From positions 434,001 through 498,000 of the forward strand of contig NZ_CP113977.2 of NCBI RefSeq assembly GCF_026870175.2: a stretch of DNA of 64,000 nucleotides, read 5' to 3'. Positions 32,763 to 41,485 of the stretch are shown here, one piece after another (positions within the stretch are counted from its first letter, which is position 1; the number at the start of each line of letters is the position of its first letter). The notes under the pieces are model-generated. The model was given only the letters and a program-made list of their open reading frames with translations. It was not told where the DNA came from and searched no databases. The position numbers were made by a program, and so were the translations under genes. This DNA is from Flavobacterium aestivum (GTDB lineage: Bacteria; Bacteroidota; Bacteroidia; Flavobacteriales; Flavobacteriaceae).

Positions 32763-33758
32763 CTATCCTTTTTGCTCGCGATGTTCGTTTAGAACTTGAT
32801 CCATGACCCAAGTGGTTCTAGCCGCAGTGGTTCCTGTAGAAGGACAACCTGTCTCTCCCAAAAGCTCCTTTACTACTGTCTCGATAAGGGATTGCTGAAT
32901 GTGTTCTGGATTTTCGACAATGATGGTTTGTGTCAAGCCTTGTGCATCATATACCAAAATGGGTCCATCGCCAAAGGTCGCGAAGGTAATCTTGCCTTGG
33001 TCGCCCACAATCTCTACCGTATCGAGACGGGTGTGACTGCCAAAATTCCACATACCACTACCATGCATCCCATTTTCAAAAAGAAAAGACATAGAAACGG
33101 TATCTTCGGCTGGATAAGCTTTTTGTTGTGATGTGGCATGTCCCCGCACCGAGACAATAGACCCAAAGAGATAATCTAACAAATCGAGTGTATGACAAGC
33201 CAAATCAACAAAGATTCCACCACCTGAGATTTCAGGTTGAACGGTCCAAGGGAGTTGCTGCGGATTTTGATAACGGGTTTCTAACGAGTGATACAACACA
33301 CAGTTTACATGACGTGGCGTACCAATGACCTTCTCCTTATGTAGCAGTTCTTCAATTTTTAGAAATCTGGGAAGACGTCTTCGGTAATATGCCACAAAGA
33401 GAGGAACTTGGGCTTCTTGACATGTGCTGATCATTTCGTTACATTCTTCAAAAGTCATGGCCATAGGCTTTTCTACATAAACTGGTTTTCCTGCTTTGGC
33501 ACACATCAAGGTGTATTCTTTGTGAGCAGAAGGCGGAGTGGCTATATAAACGGCGTTTACCTCTGGATCGTTGATGAGTTCTTGTGCATTGGTGTACCAT
33601 TTGGGAACATTGTGACGACGGGCGTAATCTTCGGCTTTAGCGGGATCGCGTCGCATAACGGCAACCAACTCTGAGTTGGCGATTTTCTGGAACGCTGGTC
33701 CACTTTTGACTTCGGTAACGTTACCACATCCTATAATTCCCCATTTGACTGTTTTCAT
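32763..33758 (-). CDS. Gfo/Idh/MocA family oxidoreductase
   Basis: A 331-residue NAD(P)-dependent dehydrogenase from the ATG at 33756-33758. The Rossmann motif KWGIIGCGNVTEVKSGPAF starts at residue 4 and the catalytic Lys lies in GKPVYVEKPMAMTFEEC; the C-terminal half is the substrate domain. Family members act on sugars, inositol or trans-dihydrodiols; the substrate is unknown. The gene is visibly richer in G+C and uses codons such as CGG, GCC and GTG more than its neighbours, a sign of horizontal origin. About 215 bases downstream hold no gene I can support. Confidence 0.9.
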   Translation of the reverse strand: MKTVKWGIIGCGNVTEVKSGPAFQKIANSELVAVMRRDPAKAEDYARRHNVPKWYTNAQELINDPEVNAVYIATPPSAHKEYTLMCAKAGKPVYVEKPMAMTFEECNEMISTCQEAQVPLFVAYYRRRLPRFLKIEELLHKEKVIGTPRHVNCVLYHSLETRYQNPQQLPWTVQPEISGGGIFVDLACHTLDLLDYLFGSIVSVRGHATSQQKAYPAEDTVSMSFLFENGMHGSGMWNFGSHTRLDTVEIVGDQGKITFATFGDGPILVYDAQGLTQTIIVENPEHIQQSLIETVVKELLGETGCPSTGTTAARTTWVMDQVLNEHREQKG

Positions 33759-33929
33759 TTTCAGCTTTTTGTTGCATTTATGTCTCAAATATCGGGAACT
33801 TTTTTATAAAAAAATTATGCCTTTTGTAATTAAAAATTTAACTACAAAAGACATAAAAGCTTGTTTTCTAAAAAGTATTAAGATTTATTCTTCTTGCAAA
33901 GTTACTGAGACGTAAAAAATTAAACTATT

Positions 33930-36047
33930 TTATTTTGGCAATTCCGTAAAACCCATATTATAGAGTGTAAAAGCTTGAATATCTACATTCTCCTGTATCG
34001 TTGCCGCAACCGATTTTCCAGCCCCATGACCTGCATTGATATCGATTCTAATTAAAACAGGATTAACTCCTGTTTGCTTTTCCTGTAACTCAGCAGCATA
34101 TTTAAAACTATGCGCAGGAACCACTCTATCATCATGATCGCCAGTGGTTACCATTGTTGCTGGATATTGAACGCCTTTCTTTACGTTTTGTACTGGTGAA
34201 TACGATTTTAGATATTCAAACATTTCTTTACTGTCTGACGAGGTTCCGTAATCAAAAGCCCAACCTGCTCCAGAGGTGAAAGTATGATACCTTAACATAT
34301 CCATAACTCCTACTGCTGGCAAAGCTACTTTCATTAAATCTGGGCGTTGGGTCATGGTTGCACCTACCAATAATCCTCCATTGGATCCTCCACGAATGGC
34401 AAGAAAATCTGAAGAAGTATATTTTTGAGCGATTAGGAATTCTGCAGCTGCAATGAAATCATCAAAGACATTTTGTTTTTGCATTTTGGTTCCTGCATCA
34501 TGCCATTTTTTACCGTATTCTCCTCCTCCACGAAGGTTAGCAACTGCATAGATTCCTCCGTTTTCCATCCAAACAGCATTCGAAATTCCAAAACTAGGGG
34601 TCAAGCTAATATTGAATCCACCATATCCGTAGAGAATTGTTGGGTGCTTTCCGTTAAGTTTCAATCCTTTTTTATGAGTAATAATCATCGGAATCTTTGT
34701 TCCGTCTTTAGAAGTATAAAACACTTGGGTAGAAACAAAATTTTCACTTTTGAAGTCTACTTTCGGTTTTTGATATACTGCTGACTTTCCTGATTTTGGC
34801 TCAAAAGAATATATCGATCCTGGTGTGATATAATTGGTAAACGAATAATAAAGTGTTTTTTCTTTTTTCTTGGCACCAAAACCTCCTACTGTTCCCAATC
34901 CCGGTAATTGTATTTCGCGTATTAATTTCCCAGAATAATCATATTGTTTTACGATAGACACTGCATCTTTCATGTAATTAGCAAAGATGTATCCACCTCC
35001 TGTAGATGGAGTCAAAACATACTCGGTTTCAGCAATAACATCTTTCCAGTTTTCTGGTTTTGGATCATTGACATCTACACTCACAATGCGTTTGTTGGGT
35101 GCATTTAAATCAGTTACTATAAACAGTTTTTCACCCTCGTTATCAATAATATGATTGTCACTATTAAAGTTGTTTACAATGCAAACAATAGGACTGTTAG
35201 GTTTTGTTAAATCCTGAATATATAACTCGCTTCCGTAAGTAGAATTGGCTGCATTAATTACCAGATAATGGTTGTCTTCGGTTACGTTACCATATACATA
35301 ACGTCTTTTTAGGTCAGCGCCAAAGATAACTTTATCTTCTTTTTGAGAAGTTCCTAACTTATGATAATACAGTTTATGCTGATCCGTTTTGGCAGAAAGC
35401 TCGCTTCCTTTTGGCTTATCATAACTGGAATAATAAAACCCTTCATTTCCTTTCCATGATATTCCGCTAAATTTTATGTCTACCAAAGTATCCTCCAAAA
35501 TTTTAAAATTGTTGACATCCATTAAGATTACTTTTCGCCAATCGCTTCCTCCTTCCGAAATAGCATAAGCCACTTTTGAACCATCTTCAGAAAAATCAAC
35601 TCCGCCTAAAGAAGTCGTTCCTAATTTTGAAAAGGTATTGGGATCCAGAAAAACTTCTTCCTTTCCTTTGGCATCTTTTCGATACAAAACAGATTGATTT
35701 TGCAATCCATTATTTTTATAATAATAAATAGAATTCCCTTCTTTGAATGGTGCACCTATTTTTTCGTAATTCCATAGTTTTTCCAACCTAGCTTTCAAGG
35801 CTTCACGAAAGGGAATTTTGGATAAATAATCATAAGCAACCTTGTTCTCTTCTTTTACCCAGGCGGCTGTTTCTGGAGATTTATCATCTTCGAGCCAACG
35901 ATAAGGATCATCCACTTTGGTGTCAAAATAAACATCAACCGTTTCCCCTTTTGGAGTAGTAGGATAAGTTATTGCGTTTGTTTTTTGTGCTTGAGCCAAG
36001 GAAGCAATTGAAGTAGATACAGCCATCAGAAATAGGATTTTTTTCAT
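33930..36047 (-). CDS. Prolyl oligopeptidase (family S9A)
   Basis: A 705-residue secreted peptidase from the ATG at 36045-36047, with signal peptide MKKILFLMAVSTSIASLAQA. After YRWLEDDKSPETAAWV comes a seven-bladed propeller and, from about residue 430, an alpha/beta hydrolase with the nucleophile in RGGSNGGLLVGA, acid Asp in GDHDDRVVPAHSFK and His in NAGHGAGKS. It cleaves short peptides after proline, in the periplasm. A TATTTTTG promoter element lies 25 bases upstream, excluding the longer frame to 36143. Confidence 0.94.
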   Translation of the reverse strand: MKKILFLMAVSTSIASLAQAQKTNAITYPTTPKGETVDVYFDTKVDDPYRWLEDDKSPETAAWVKEENKVAYDYLSKIPFREALKARLEKLWNYEKIGAPFKEGNSIYYYKNNGLQNQSVLYRKDAKGKEEVFLDPNTFSKLGTTSLGGVDFSEDGSKVAYAISEGGSDWRKVILMDVNNFKILEDTLVDIKFSGISWKGNEGFYYSSYDKPKGSELSAKTDQHKLYYHKLGTSQKEDKVIFGADLKRRYVYGNVTEDNHYLVINAANSTYGSELYIQDLTKPNSPIVCIVNNFNSDNHIIDNEGEKLFIVTDLNAPNKRIVSVDVNDPKPENWKDVIAETEYVLTPSTGGGYIFANYMKDAVSIVKQYDYSGKLIREIQLPGLGTVGGFGAKKKEKTLYYSFTNYITPGSIYSFEPKSGKSAVYQKPKVDFKSENFVSTQVFYTSKDGTKIPMIITHKKGLKLNGKHPTILYGYGGFNISLTPSFGISNAVWMENGGIYAVANLRGGGEYGKKWHDAGTKMQKQNVFDDFIAAAEFLIAQKYTSSDFLAIRGGSNGGLLVGATMTQRPDLMKVALPAVGVMDMLRYHTFTSGAGWAFDYGTSSDSKEMFEYLKSYSPVQNVKKGVQYPATMVTTGDHDDRVVPAHSFKYAAELQEKQTGVNPVLIRIDINAGHGAGKSVAATIQENVDIQAFTLYNMGFTELPK

Positions 36048-36071
36048 ATAGAAATTAGTTTGCATATCTAA

Positions 36072-36079
36072 CAAAAATA
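36072..36079 (-). promoter_or_regulatory. -7 element of the prolyl oligopeptidase gene
   Basis: TATTTTTG on the minus strand, 25 bases from the ATG at 36047; decides the start. Confidence 0.6.
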
Positions 36080-36127
36080 GAAAAAGTTTTTTTAGGAAAT
36101 AGGAGTTGTGATAATGTGGGAAATAAA

Positions 36128-36163
36128 AAACCCTAAAGTTCACACAATGAACATTAGGGTTTT
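36128..36163 (-). terminator. Terminator of tRNA-Ala
   Basis: On the minus strand AAACCCTAATGTTCA pairs with TGAACTTTAGGGTTT around a short loop, one bulge, followed by a T run. Confidence 0.75.
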
Positions 36164-36169
36164 ATACTG

Positions 36170-36243
36170 TGGAGAATACCGGATTCGAACCGGTCACCTC
36201 TTGCCTGCCAGGCAAGCGCTCTAGCCAAATGAGCTAATCCCCC
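36170..36243 (-). tRNA. tRNA-Ala, anticodon GGC
   Basis: A 74-base cloverleaf on the minus strand. Acceptor GGGGGAT pairs with ATTCTCC, the D arm contains AGCTCATTTGGCTAGAGC, the anticodon stem CTTGC / GCAAG encloses loop CTGGCAG giving anticodon GGC, and the T arm is ACCGGTTCGAATCCGGT. The CCA end is not encoded. It reads GCC and GCU alanine codons. A terminator follows. Confidence 0.95.
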
Positions 36244-36371
36244 ATAATGATGGAGCAAATATAACATTTAATTGTAGCAATATGCAAATTTCAAAATGAC
36301 TATTGTTCAAATCCAAAAAAAAATAATTTGCTTCCATTCCTTTTTCTAACTTTACGTCAAAATTTTGCATT

Positions 36372-37130
36372 ATGCTAACACCAGATAAAAACGGAACACT
36401 CTTAACAACCATAGAGAATAAAATTGCAACGGTTCAATTTGGACATCCTGCCAGTAACTCTTTTCCAAGAGTATTATTGGATCGATTAACAAATGAACTA
36501 ACCTTTTTGAGCGACAACCCAGAAATTTCAATTATTGTTTTGAAAAGCGAAGGCAGCGGTGCTTTTTGTGCAGGTGCATCGTTTGATGAATTACTTGCTG
36601 TAACAACACTTGAAGAAGGGACTCGCTTTTTTTCTGGATTTGCCAATCTGATCAATGCCATGCGTACTTGCAAAAAATTAATAGTAGGACGCATTCATGG
36701 AAAAGCCGTAGGTGGAGGTGTTGGTATTATTGCAGCTTGTGATTATGCTTTGGCCACTACTGAAAGCTCCATCAAATTATCTGAATTAGCAATTGGCATA
36801 GGACCATTTGTGATCGAACCTGCTGTAAGTAGAAAAATTGGAAAAATAGCAATGTCCGAAATGACTTTGGCCGCTCACGAATGGAAAGCAGCCTCTTGGG
36901 CCAACCAAAAAGGATTATATGCCAAAGTACTGGAATCTCATGAAGAACTAGATCTGGAGATAAACTCTTTCTCCAAAAGATTGGCTAATTACAATCCAGA
37001 CGCTCTTGCCGAAATGAAAAAAGTAATCTGGGAAGGCACAACTCATTGGGATAAATTACTAAAGGAAAGAGCTGCCATTTCCGGAAAACTTGTACTTTCT
37101 GATTTTACCAAAAACGCTTTAATCAAATAA
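36372..37130 (+). CDS. Enoyl-CoA hydratase/isomerase family protein
   Basis: A 252-residue crotonase-fold protein. The oxyanion-hole segments are SGAFCAGASFDELLA (about 62-76) and GRIHGKAVGGGVGIIAACDY (about 101-120), followed by KLSELAIGIGPFVIEPAVS. Members hydrate or isomerise acyl-CoA thioesters in fatty acid or amino acid breakdown. One of the usual catalytic Glu residues is replaced in GKAVGGGVG, so the exact reaction is uncertain. A small membrane protein gene follows after two bases. Confidence 0.9.
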   Translation: MLTPDKNGTLLTTIENKIATVQFGHPASNSFPRVLLDRLTNELTFLSDNPEISIIVLKSEGSGAFCAGASFDELLAVTTLEEGTRFFSGFANLINAMRTCKKLIVGRIHGKAVGGGVGIIAACDYALATTESSIKLSELAIGIGPFVIEPAVSRKIGKIAMSEMTLAAHEWKAASWANQKGLYAKVLESHEELDLEINSFSKRLANYNPDALAEMKKVIWEGTTHWDKLLKERAAISGKLVLSDFTKNALIK

Positions 37131-37132
37131 CA

Positions 37133-37303
37133 ATGAAACCTTATTTTTTGTTACTTCAAAATGCAAATATTGAAGAAAAAATTAAAAATGCGCCCGATGA
37201 TGGCTATCAAATTGGAGTACTAATTGGTTCATACCTCCCTTTTATTTTGCTAGTTGTACTTGCCTATTGGGCATACAATCGTGCCAAAAAAAGAAAAGAG
37301 TAA
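37133..37303 (+). CDS. Small single-helix membrane protein
   Basis: A 56-residue protein that begins two bases after the enoyl-CoA hydratase stop. A polar N-terminal third (NANIEEKIKNAPDDGYQIG) is followed by one membrane helix (SYLPFILLVVLAYWAY) and a basic tail NRAKKRKE, which would lie in the cytosol. No family recognised. Tight spacing implies co-translation with the upstream gene. Confidence 0.75.
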   Translation: MKPYFLLLQNANIEEKIKNAPDDGYQIGVLIGSYLPFILLVVLAYWAYNRAKKRKE

Positions 37304-37322
37304 CCCATAAAATAATCTCTCT

Positions 37323-38327
37323 TTGAAAAAATTATTCCTTTTTGGTTTTATCATCTGCCTCTTTTTTTCTTGTCAACAAAAAGAGAAACCTACTATTTCT
37401 TTTTATTACTGGAAAACCATATTTAGGCTTACACCAAAAGAAAAAAATACCTTGAACACAAACCAAGTCAAGAGACTTTATATTCGGTATTTCGATATTG
37501 ACTTAAGCCCAGAAAAACAAAAAGCTTACCCTAAAAGTCCCATTCGTTTTGAAGAGGCAATCACAAATTTTGAAGTCATCCCTGTCGTATACATCAAAAA
37601 CAAGGTCATGCTCAATCCGAAGTTAAACGTGCTGGATTTAGCAAAAAAAATAAATAATTTCATTTATCAAATCAATACAAAAAACAATATCAATATTCAA
37701 GAAATCCAAATTGATTGTGACTGGACTCTTTCAAGCAAAGACAATTATTTAAAATTCATTGAAGCTTTTAAAAAAGTATCGAATAAAAAACTCTCAGCTA
37801 CTATCCGCCTACATCAAATAAAATATTTCAAAAAAACGAAAATTCCCAATGTAGATCATGGTGTATTGATGTATTATAATATGGGCAAAATAGCTCCTGA
37901 TTCTTTAAACTCAATCTACGATCGTAACATTGCCAAACGCTATTTGTCGAGTCTAAAAAACTATCCTTTACCCATAAACATCGCATTACCAATTTATTCA
38001 TGGGGCATACATATAAGGGACGGAAAAATAATTGGTCTTCGTAACAAAATAGACATAAATAATCTAAAAAATAACAGTAGTTTTGTTCTTACAAAAGAAA
38101 ACTGGTTTAAAGTTACTCGTTCTAATTTCAGAGATGGCACGTATTACAAAGAAAATGATCTCTTGAAAATAGAAACAATTACTTCAACCAATTTGCTAGA
38201 AATGGCAACCGATCTTGAAGAAAATACAGTACAAAATCCTAAAGAAATTATCTTTTACGATTTAGACGAATTCAATATTAAAAATTATGATACAGCCCTT
38301 TTTGAAAAAATTATTGATTGCTTTTAG
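37323..38327 (+). CDS. Uncharacterised lipoprotein, possible TIM-barrel fold
   Basis: A 334-residue protein starting at a TTG codon directly before a lipoprotein signal (FGFIICLFFSCQQ, lipidated Cys near residue 17). The mature part alternates strands and helices (IQEIQIDCDWTLSSKDNYLK, SATIRLHQIKYFK, HGVLMYYNMGK, INIALPIYSWG), reminiscent of glycosidase-like TIM barrels (DUF3142-like), but catalytic residues cannot be assigned. Its 3' end overlaps the next gene by 41 bases, so the two are translationally coupled. Confidence 0.75.
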   Translation: MKKLFLFGFIICLFFSCQQKEKPTISFYYWKTIFRLTPKEKNTLNTNQVKRLYIRYFDIDLSPEKQKAYPKSPIRFEEAITNFEVIPVVYIKNKVMLNPKLNVLDLAKKINNFIYQINTKNNINIQEIQIDCDWTLSSKDNYLKFIEAFKKVSNKKLSATIRLHQIKYFKKTKIPNVDHGVLMYYNMGKIAPDSLNSIYDRNIAKRYLSSLKNYPLPINIALPIYSWGIHIRDGKIIGLRNKIDINNLKNNSSFVLTKENWFKVTRSNFRDGTYYKENDLLKIETITSTNLLEMATDLEENTVQNPKEIIFYDLDEFNIKNYDTALFEKIIDCF

Positions 38328-40548
38328 CGGTCTTACCCTTTTAGTTTACGGAACCATTTATGCTTGTGCAGATGGAGATTGGGGTTGGTCATTTGATTCC
38401 AATTTTACTCCTGAAACTTTTGTGGATAAATCATACTCCCCACTTTTTTTATCAAACGATATTTTTTACGGAATTGGTTTTGACACTGAACATCTAACAA
38501 GATTCAACAATGAAAATGTATCAGATTGGTCGACTTATCTTGAAGGCAAAATCAATGAGAAAGATTTAACTTTTTTCCTGACGGACTCCAGCAGCGCTGA
38601 CGTAGCCGACATAATCCTGTATTACAAAAATGGGAAAAAAAATAAATTTTCTGAAAAGTGGAATAAAAAATTCCAGATAAATGACAGTAAAACAAAAGAC
38701 TTTCTGTTGTTTTTGAATGATGCCCAAACTGTTGAAATCTACTCGACTCAACAATATGATTCTTGGAATTATGACGAAACCGTTCAACCCCAAAAATTAA
38801 CGAATTTAAATTGGATTAAATCCATTGAAAAAAAATACAATGAAGCCAAAGATCCTTTCTTAAAAAATAGATATTGGTTTTTGGTTATGAAAGCAAATTT
38901 CTATAGTGATCGACAAACAAACGCGGTAAGTTTTTTTTACCAAACGGAAAAAACAATGCCCAAAAACACATTGTATTATAGAGCACTGGCTTATGTGGCT
39001 GGCGCAGAATACAAACAAAAGAATTATGCCAAATCCAATTTTATCTACAGTCAAGTATTTGACAAATGCCCTACTTTGAGGATCGTCTCAGCTTATTGTT
39101 TTCACCCCCAAGACCAAAAGGACTGGAAACAATCATTAGCTATGGCTAAAACCGACGACGAAAAAGCAGCTCTTTGGGCTGTTCAGGGTTATTATAATGA
39201 TGAAGAAAAAGCCATTGCCGAAATCTATAAAATACAACCTAAAAATCAACATTTGGATTTTTTATTGACCCGATTAGTTAATAATCAAGAAAATAAAATA
39301 GATCAATCCTTCAAAGACAAAACCGTTCTTCAAAACAAAAAAAGAACTAAAGACAGTATTCATAAGTCGGCTATTGATTTGGTTACCAAAATTGCACAAT
39401 CAGATAAAACGTCAAAACCTTATTTATGGAATGTAGCTGCCGGTTATCTAGAAACACTAAACGGAAATTTCAAGCAAGCTGACAAAAATTTTGACAAGGC
39501 CGAAAACAAAATGCCTAAAACGCCTTTGGCCATTGGTCAAGTTCGTTTGCTTAGATTCGTAAATAACCTTAGTAAAATTGACCAACTCAACCCGGAAAAC
39601 GAAAAGACCATACTTGCTGATTTATCTTGGTTGTATTCTGAATTACCTAAAAACCCTATTGAGAATTTCCGTTACGAGAATGCCTCACAATGGAGTAAAA
39701 ACTATTTGGCAGCACTTTATCGTTCTCAAAAAAATACCGTGATGAGCGAAATTTTCAATCATGAATCTAGTTTTTATGACAATGAAAAACAGCTCCTTGC
39801 CATGAAGACTTTCCTATCTAAAGAGAATAAAACCGAAATAGAAAAAATTGGTATGTCTATTTATGAAATAAAACTAGCCGACATTAATTACTTTCAAGGA
39901 GTTAAAGCCACGTTTGAAAATAAAATTCCAGAAGCCATTGCGTTTATGAAACAATCAGATAAGCTTCAAAACACTCTTTTTTATGGAAATCCGTTTCTAG
40001 GCAACATCCAAGATTGCCACGACTGTGATCACCAAGCATCACAAAAGAAGAAATACACCATTATTGATTTTCTAACCATCATCAATAAAATGCAAGATAA
40101 TGTGACCAAACAAGCAGATGTTTATAACAACAATCTTTTGATTGCAAATGCTTTTTACAACATTACTCATTTTGGCAATGCCCGACTGTTCTATGAAGGA
40201 AATATAGCTGGATTTGGTTCTACACCAGATTTTTTCAGAGATCCTATCCGAAATATGATTACCAATTGTTCATTGGCAAAAGCCTATTACGAAAAAGCAT
40301 TTTTGGCAACCAAAAACAACGAACAAAAAGCTAAAACCCAGTACATGATTGCTAAATGTGAACGCAACGACTATTACAACAAAAAATACTATTCGCTAAA
40401 TTTATCAACTTGGGACATTCAGGATGATAAAACCAATTTTATTGCTTGGCAAGGTTTCAAAAATCTAAAAGCTAATTATTCGAAAACGAAATACTATAAA
40501 GAAATCATCAATGAATGCGGGTATTTCAAAACCTATGCACGAAAATAG
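38287..40548 (+). CDS. Large secreted helical-repeat protein of unknown function
   Basis: A 753-residue protein with an N-terminal signal (LLIAFSGLTLLVYGTIYACA) followed by ADGDWGWSFDSNFTPETFVD. The rest is mainly helical with TPR-like stretches (YRALAYVAGAEYKQKNYAKS, NFKQADKNFDKAENKM, YEKAFLATKNNEQKAKTQYM). A conserved CHDCDHQ cysteine/histidine cluster lies at about residue 577. No family recognised. Overlap with the lipoprotein gene suggests that the two act together in the envelope. Confidence 0.75.
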   Translation: MIQPFLKKLLIAFSGLTLLVYGTIYACADGDWGWSFDSNFTPETFVDKSYSPLFLSNDIFYGIGFDTEHLTRFNNENVSDWSTYLEGKINEKDLTFFLTDSSSADVADIILYYKNGKKNKFSEKWNKKFQINDSKTKDFLLFLNDAQTVEIYSTQQYDSWNYDETVQPQKLTNLNWIKSIEKKYNEAKDPFLKNRYWFLVMKANFYSDRQTNAVSFFYQTEKTMPKNTLYYRALAYVAGAEYKQKNYAKSNFIYSQVFDKCPTLRIVSAYCFHPQDQKDWKQSLAMAKTDDEKAALWAVQGYYNDEEKAIAEIYKIQPKNQHLDFLLTRLVNNQENKIDQSFKDKTVLQNKKRTKDSIHKSAIDLVTKIAQSDKTSKPYLWNVAAGYLETLNGNFKQADKNFDKAENKMPKTPLAIGQVRLLRFVNNLSKIDQLNPENEKTILADLSWLYSELPKNPIENFRYENASQWSKNYLAALYRSQKNTVMSEIFNHESSFYDNEKQLLAMKTFLSKENKTEIEKIGMSIYEIKLADINYFQGVKATFENKIPEAIAFMKQSDKLQNTLFYGNPFLGNIQDCHDCDHQASQKKKYTIIDFLTIINKMQDNVTKQADVYNNNLLIANAFYNITHFGNARLFYEGNIAGFGSTPDFFRDPIRNMITNCSLAKAYYEKAFLATKNNEQKAKTQYMIAKCERNDYYNKKYYSLNLSTWDIQDDKTNFIAWQGFKNLKANYSKTKYYKEIINECGYFKTYARK

Positions 40549-40605
40549 TTTTCAATTTCATTTACTTTATCAGTACGCTAAACTTAGTTTGGGCGTGCCA
40601 CAATA

Positions 40606-40652
40606 AAAAAAGGGACCAACTCATCATACTGGTGAATCGGTCCCTTTCTTTA
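40606..40652. terminator. Terminator after the helical-repeat protein
   Basis: Stem AAGGGACC / GGTCCCTTT with a 21-base loop and flanking A and T tracts; serves genes on both strands. Confidence 0.7.
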
Positions 40653-40712
40653 TTCTGTCGGGCTATCCGCGCTACTTCGGTAGCTAGCTTCTATCCCTCA
40701 CGCGCATCACGA
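40653..40712. repeat. G+C-rich extragenic repeat element
   Basis: A G+C-rich island (TGTCGGGCTATCCGCGCTAC, then TTCGGTAGCTAGCTTCTATC, then CCTCACGCGCATCA) that differs sharply from the surrounding AT-rich sequence. On the minus strand it reads GCGTGAGGGATAGAAGC...GGATAGCCCGACAG, the form of a repeat that I recognise as frequent downstream of flavobacterial genes. It starts at the comF stop codon. Confidence 0.55.
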
Positions 40713-41390
40713 ATGTGCCATAGCCATACAAACGATACTAATCTTTGCTCCAGGGATTTTAAGTAATGCTCTCGAACATGCCTCCAGAGTCGCTCCAGTA
40801 GTTAGTACATCATCTATCAAGAGATAATGCTTATTGGCGTCTTTTTCGGTAAAAGCAACGTCAAAAACAGTCTCAATTCCTTCAGATCTTCCCAAAAGAT
40901 CTTTCTTTGATTGGGTTTTAGAATATCTTTTTCGGTAAAGAATTGTATCATTCAATGGAATATTAAAATTTTCGGATAACGCCATACCAAAATTGGTAAC
41001 TTGATTATAACCTCTCTCTTTCAATCTTTTTTTATGCAAAGGCACCGGAATAATCACATCTGCATTTTTGGCTATCTCACTGTTCATTAAATCAGCAGCA
41101 TACCATTCGCCTAAAACAGTCCCTATCTCTTCATGCCCTTTGTACTTCAAATTATGAATCAATTCCTGAACGATTCCCTTTTTATGGAAATACAATAAAG
41201 CCGAAGCATATTCGACAGGAATCTGTCCATAAAATTTCTTGAAAGCTTCATTTTCAAGACTCAAATGATGGTTCGTTAAAGGTAATTCATGACGGCAAAA
41301 AGTACAAATTACATATTCATTCGCGCCTATAAATGATTTACAACCAGCACAAACCTTTGGGAAAAATAAATTAATCAAGGAATTAAACAT
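40707..41390 (-). CDS. comF: ComF family phosphoribosyltransferase
   Basis: A 227-residue protein from the ATG at 41388-41390. An N-terminal zinc-binding double-zinc-ribbon (FPKVCAGCKSFIG, ICTFCRHEL) precedes a PRTase fold with VIIPVPLHKKRLKERGYNQ and the PRPP-binding loop YLLIDDVLTTGATLEACSRAL. ComF proteins assist DNA uptake during transformation, though many homologues lack a proven role. The TGA stop lies in the repeat element. Confidence 0.92.
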   Translation of the reverse strand: MFNSLINLFFPKVCAGCKSFIGANEYVICTFCRHELPLTNHHLSLENEAFKKFYGQIPVEYASALLYFHKKGIVQELIHNLKYKGHEEIGTVLGEWYAADLMNSEIAKNADVIIPVPLHKKRLKERGYNQVTNFGMALSENFNIPLNDTILYRKRYSKTQSKKDLLGRSEGIETVFDVAFTEKDANKHYLLIDDVLTTGATLEACSRALLKIPGAKISIVCMAMAHS

Positions 41391-41470
41391 AAAAAATAGA
41401 TTTATCCATAAAAATAAGAAAACCATGACTTCAAATTTCATTTTTTTTCTTTTTTTAATTTCTCTTTTTA

Positions 41471-41478
41471 TATTTTTG
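41471..41478 (+). promoter_or_regulatory. -7 element for glyS, only seven bases from the ATG
   Basis: TATTTTTG at 41471-41478 with ATG at 41486-41488. Initiation at the usual distance would leave no or almost no 5' leader. Confidence 0.5.
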
Positions 41479-41485
41479 CAATACT

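Noticed and set aside
32581..32811. 76-codon minus-strand frame downstream of the Gfo/Idh gene
   Set aside because: Overlaps the end of the oxidoreductase in another frame, has a biased basic composition and no recognisable fold; no promoter or spacing supports it.
33676..33915. 79-codon plus-strand frame
   Set aside because: First half is antisense to the oxidoreductase N-terminus; the rest is AT-rich spacer without features.
40653..40712. Possible small RNA gene in the G+C-rich island
   Set aside because: No promoter or T-tailed terminator of its own and resemblance to a dispersed repeat make a dedicated RNA gene less likely.
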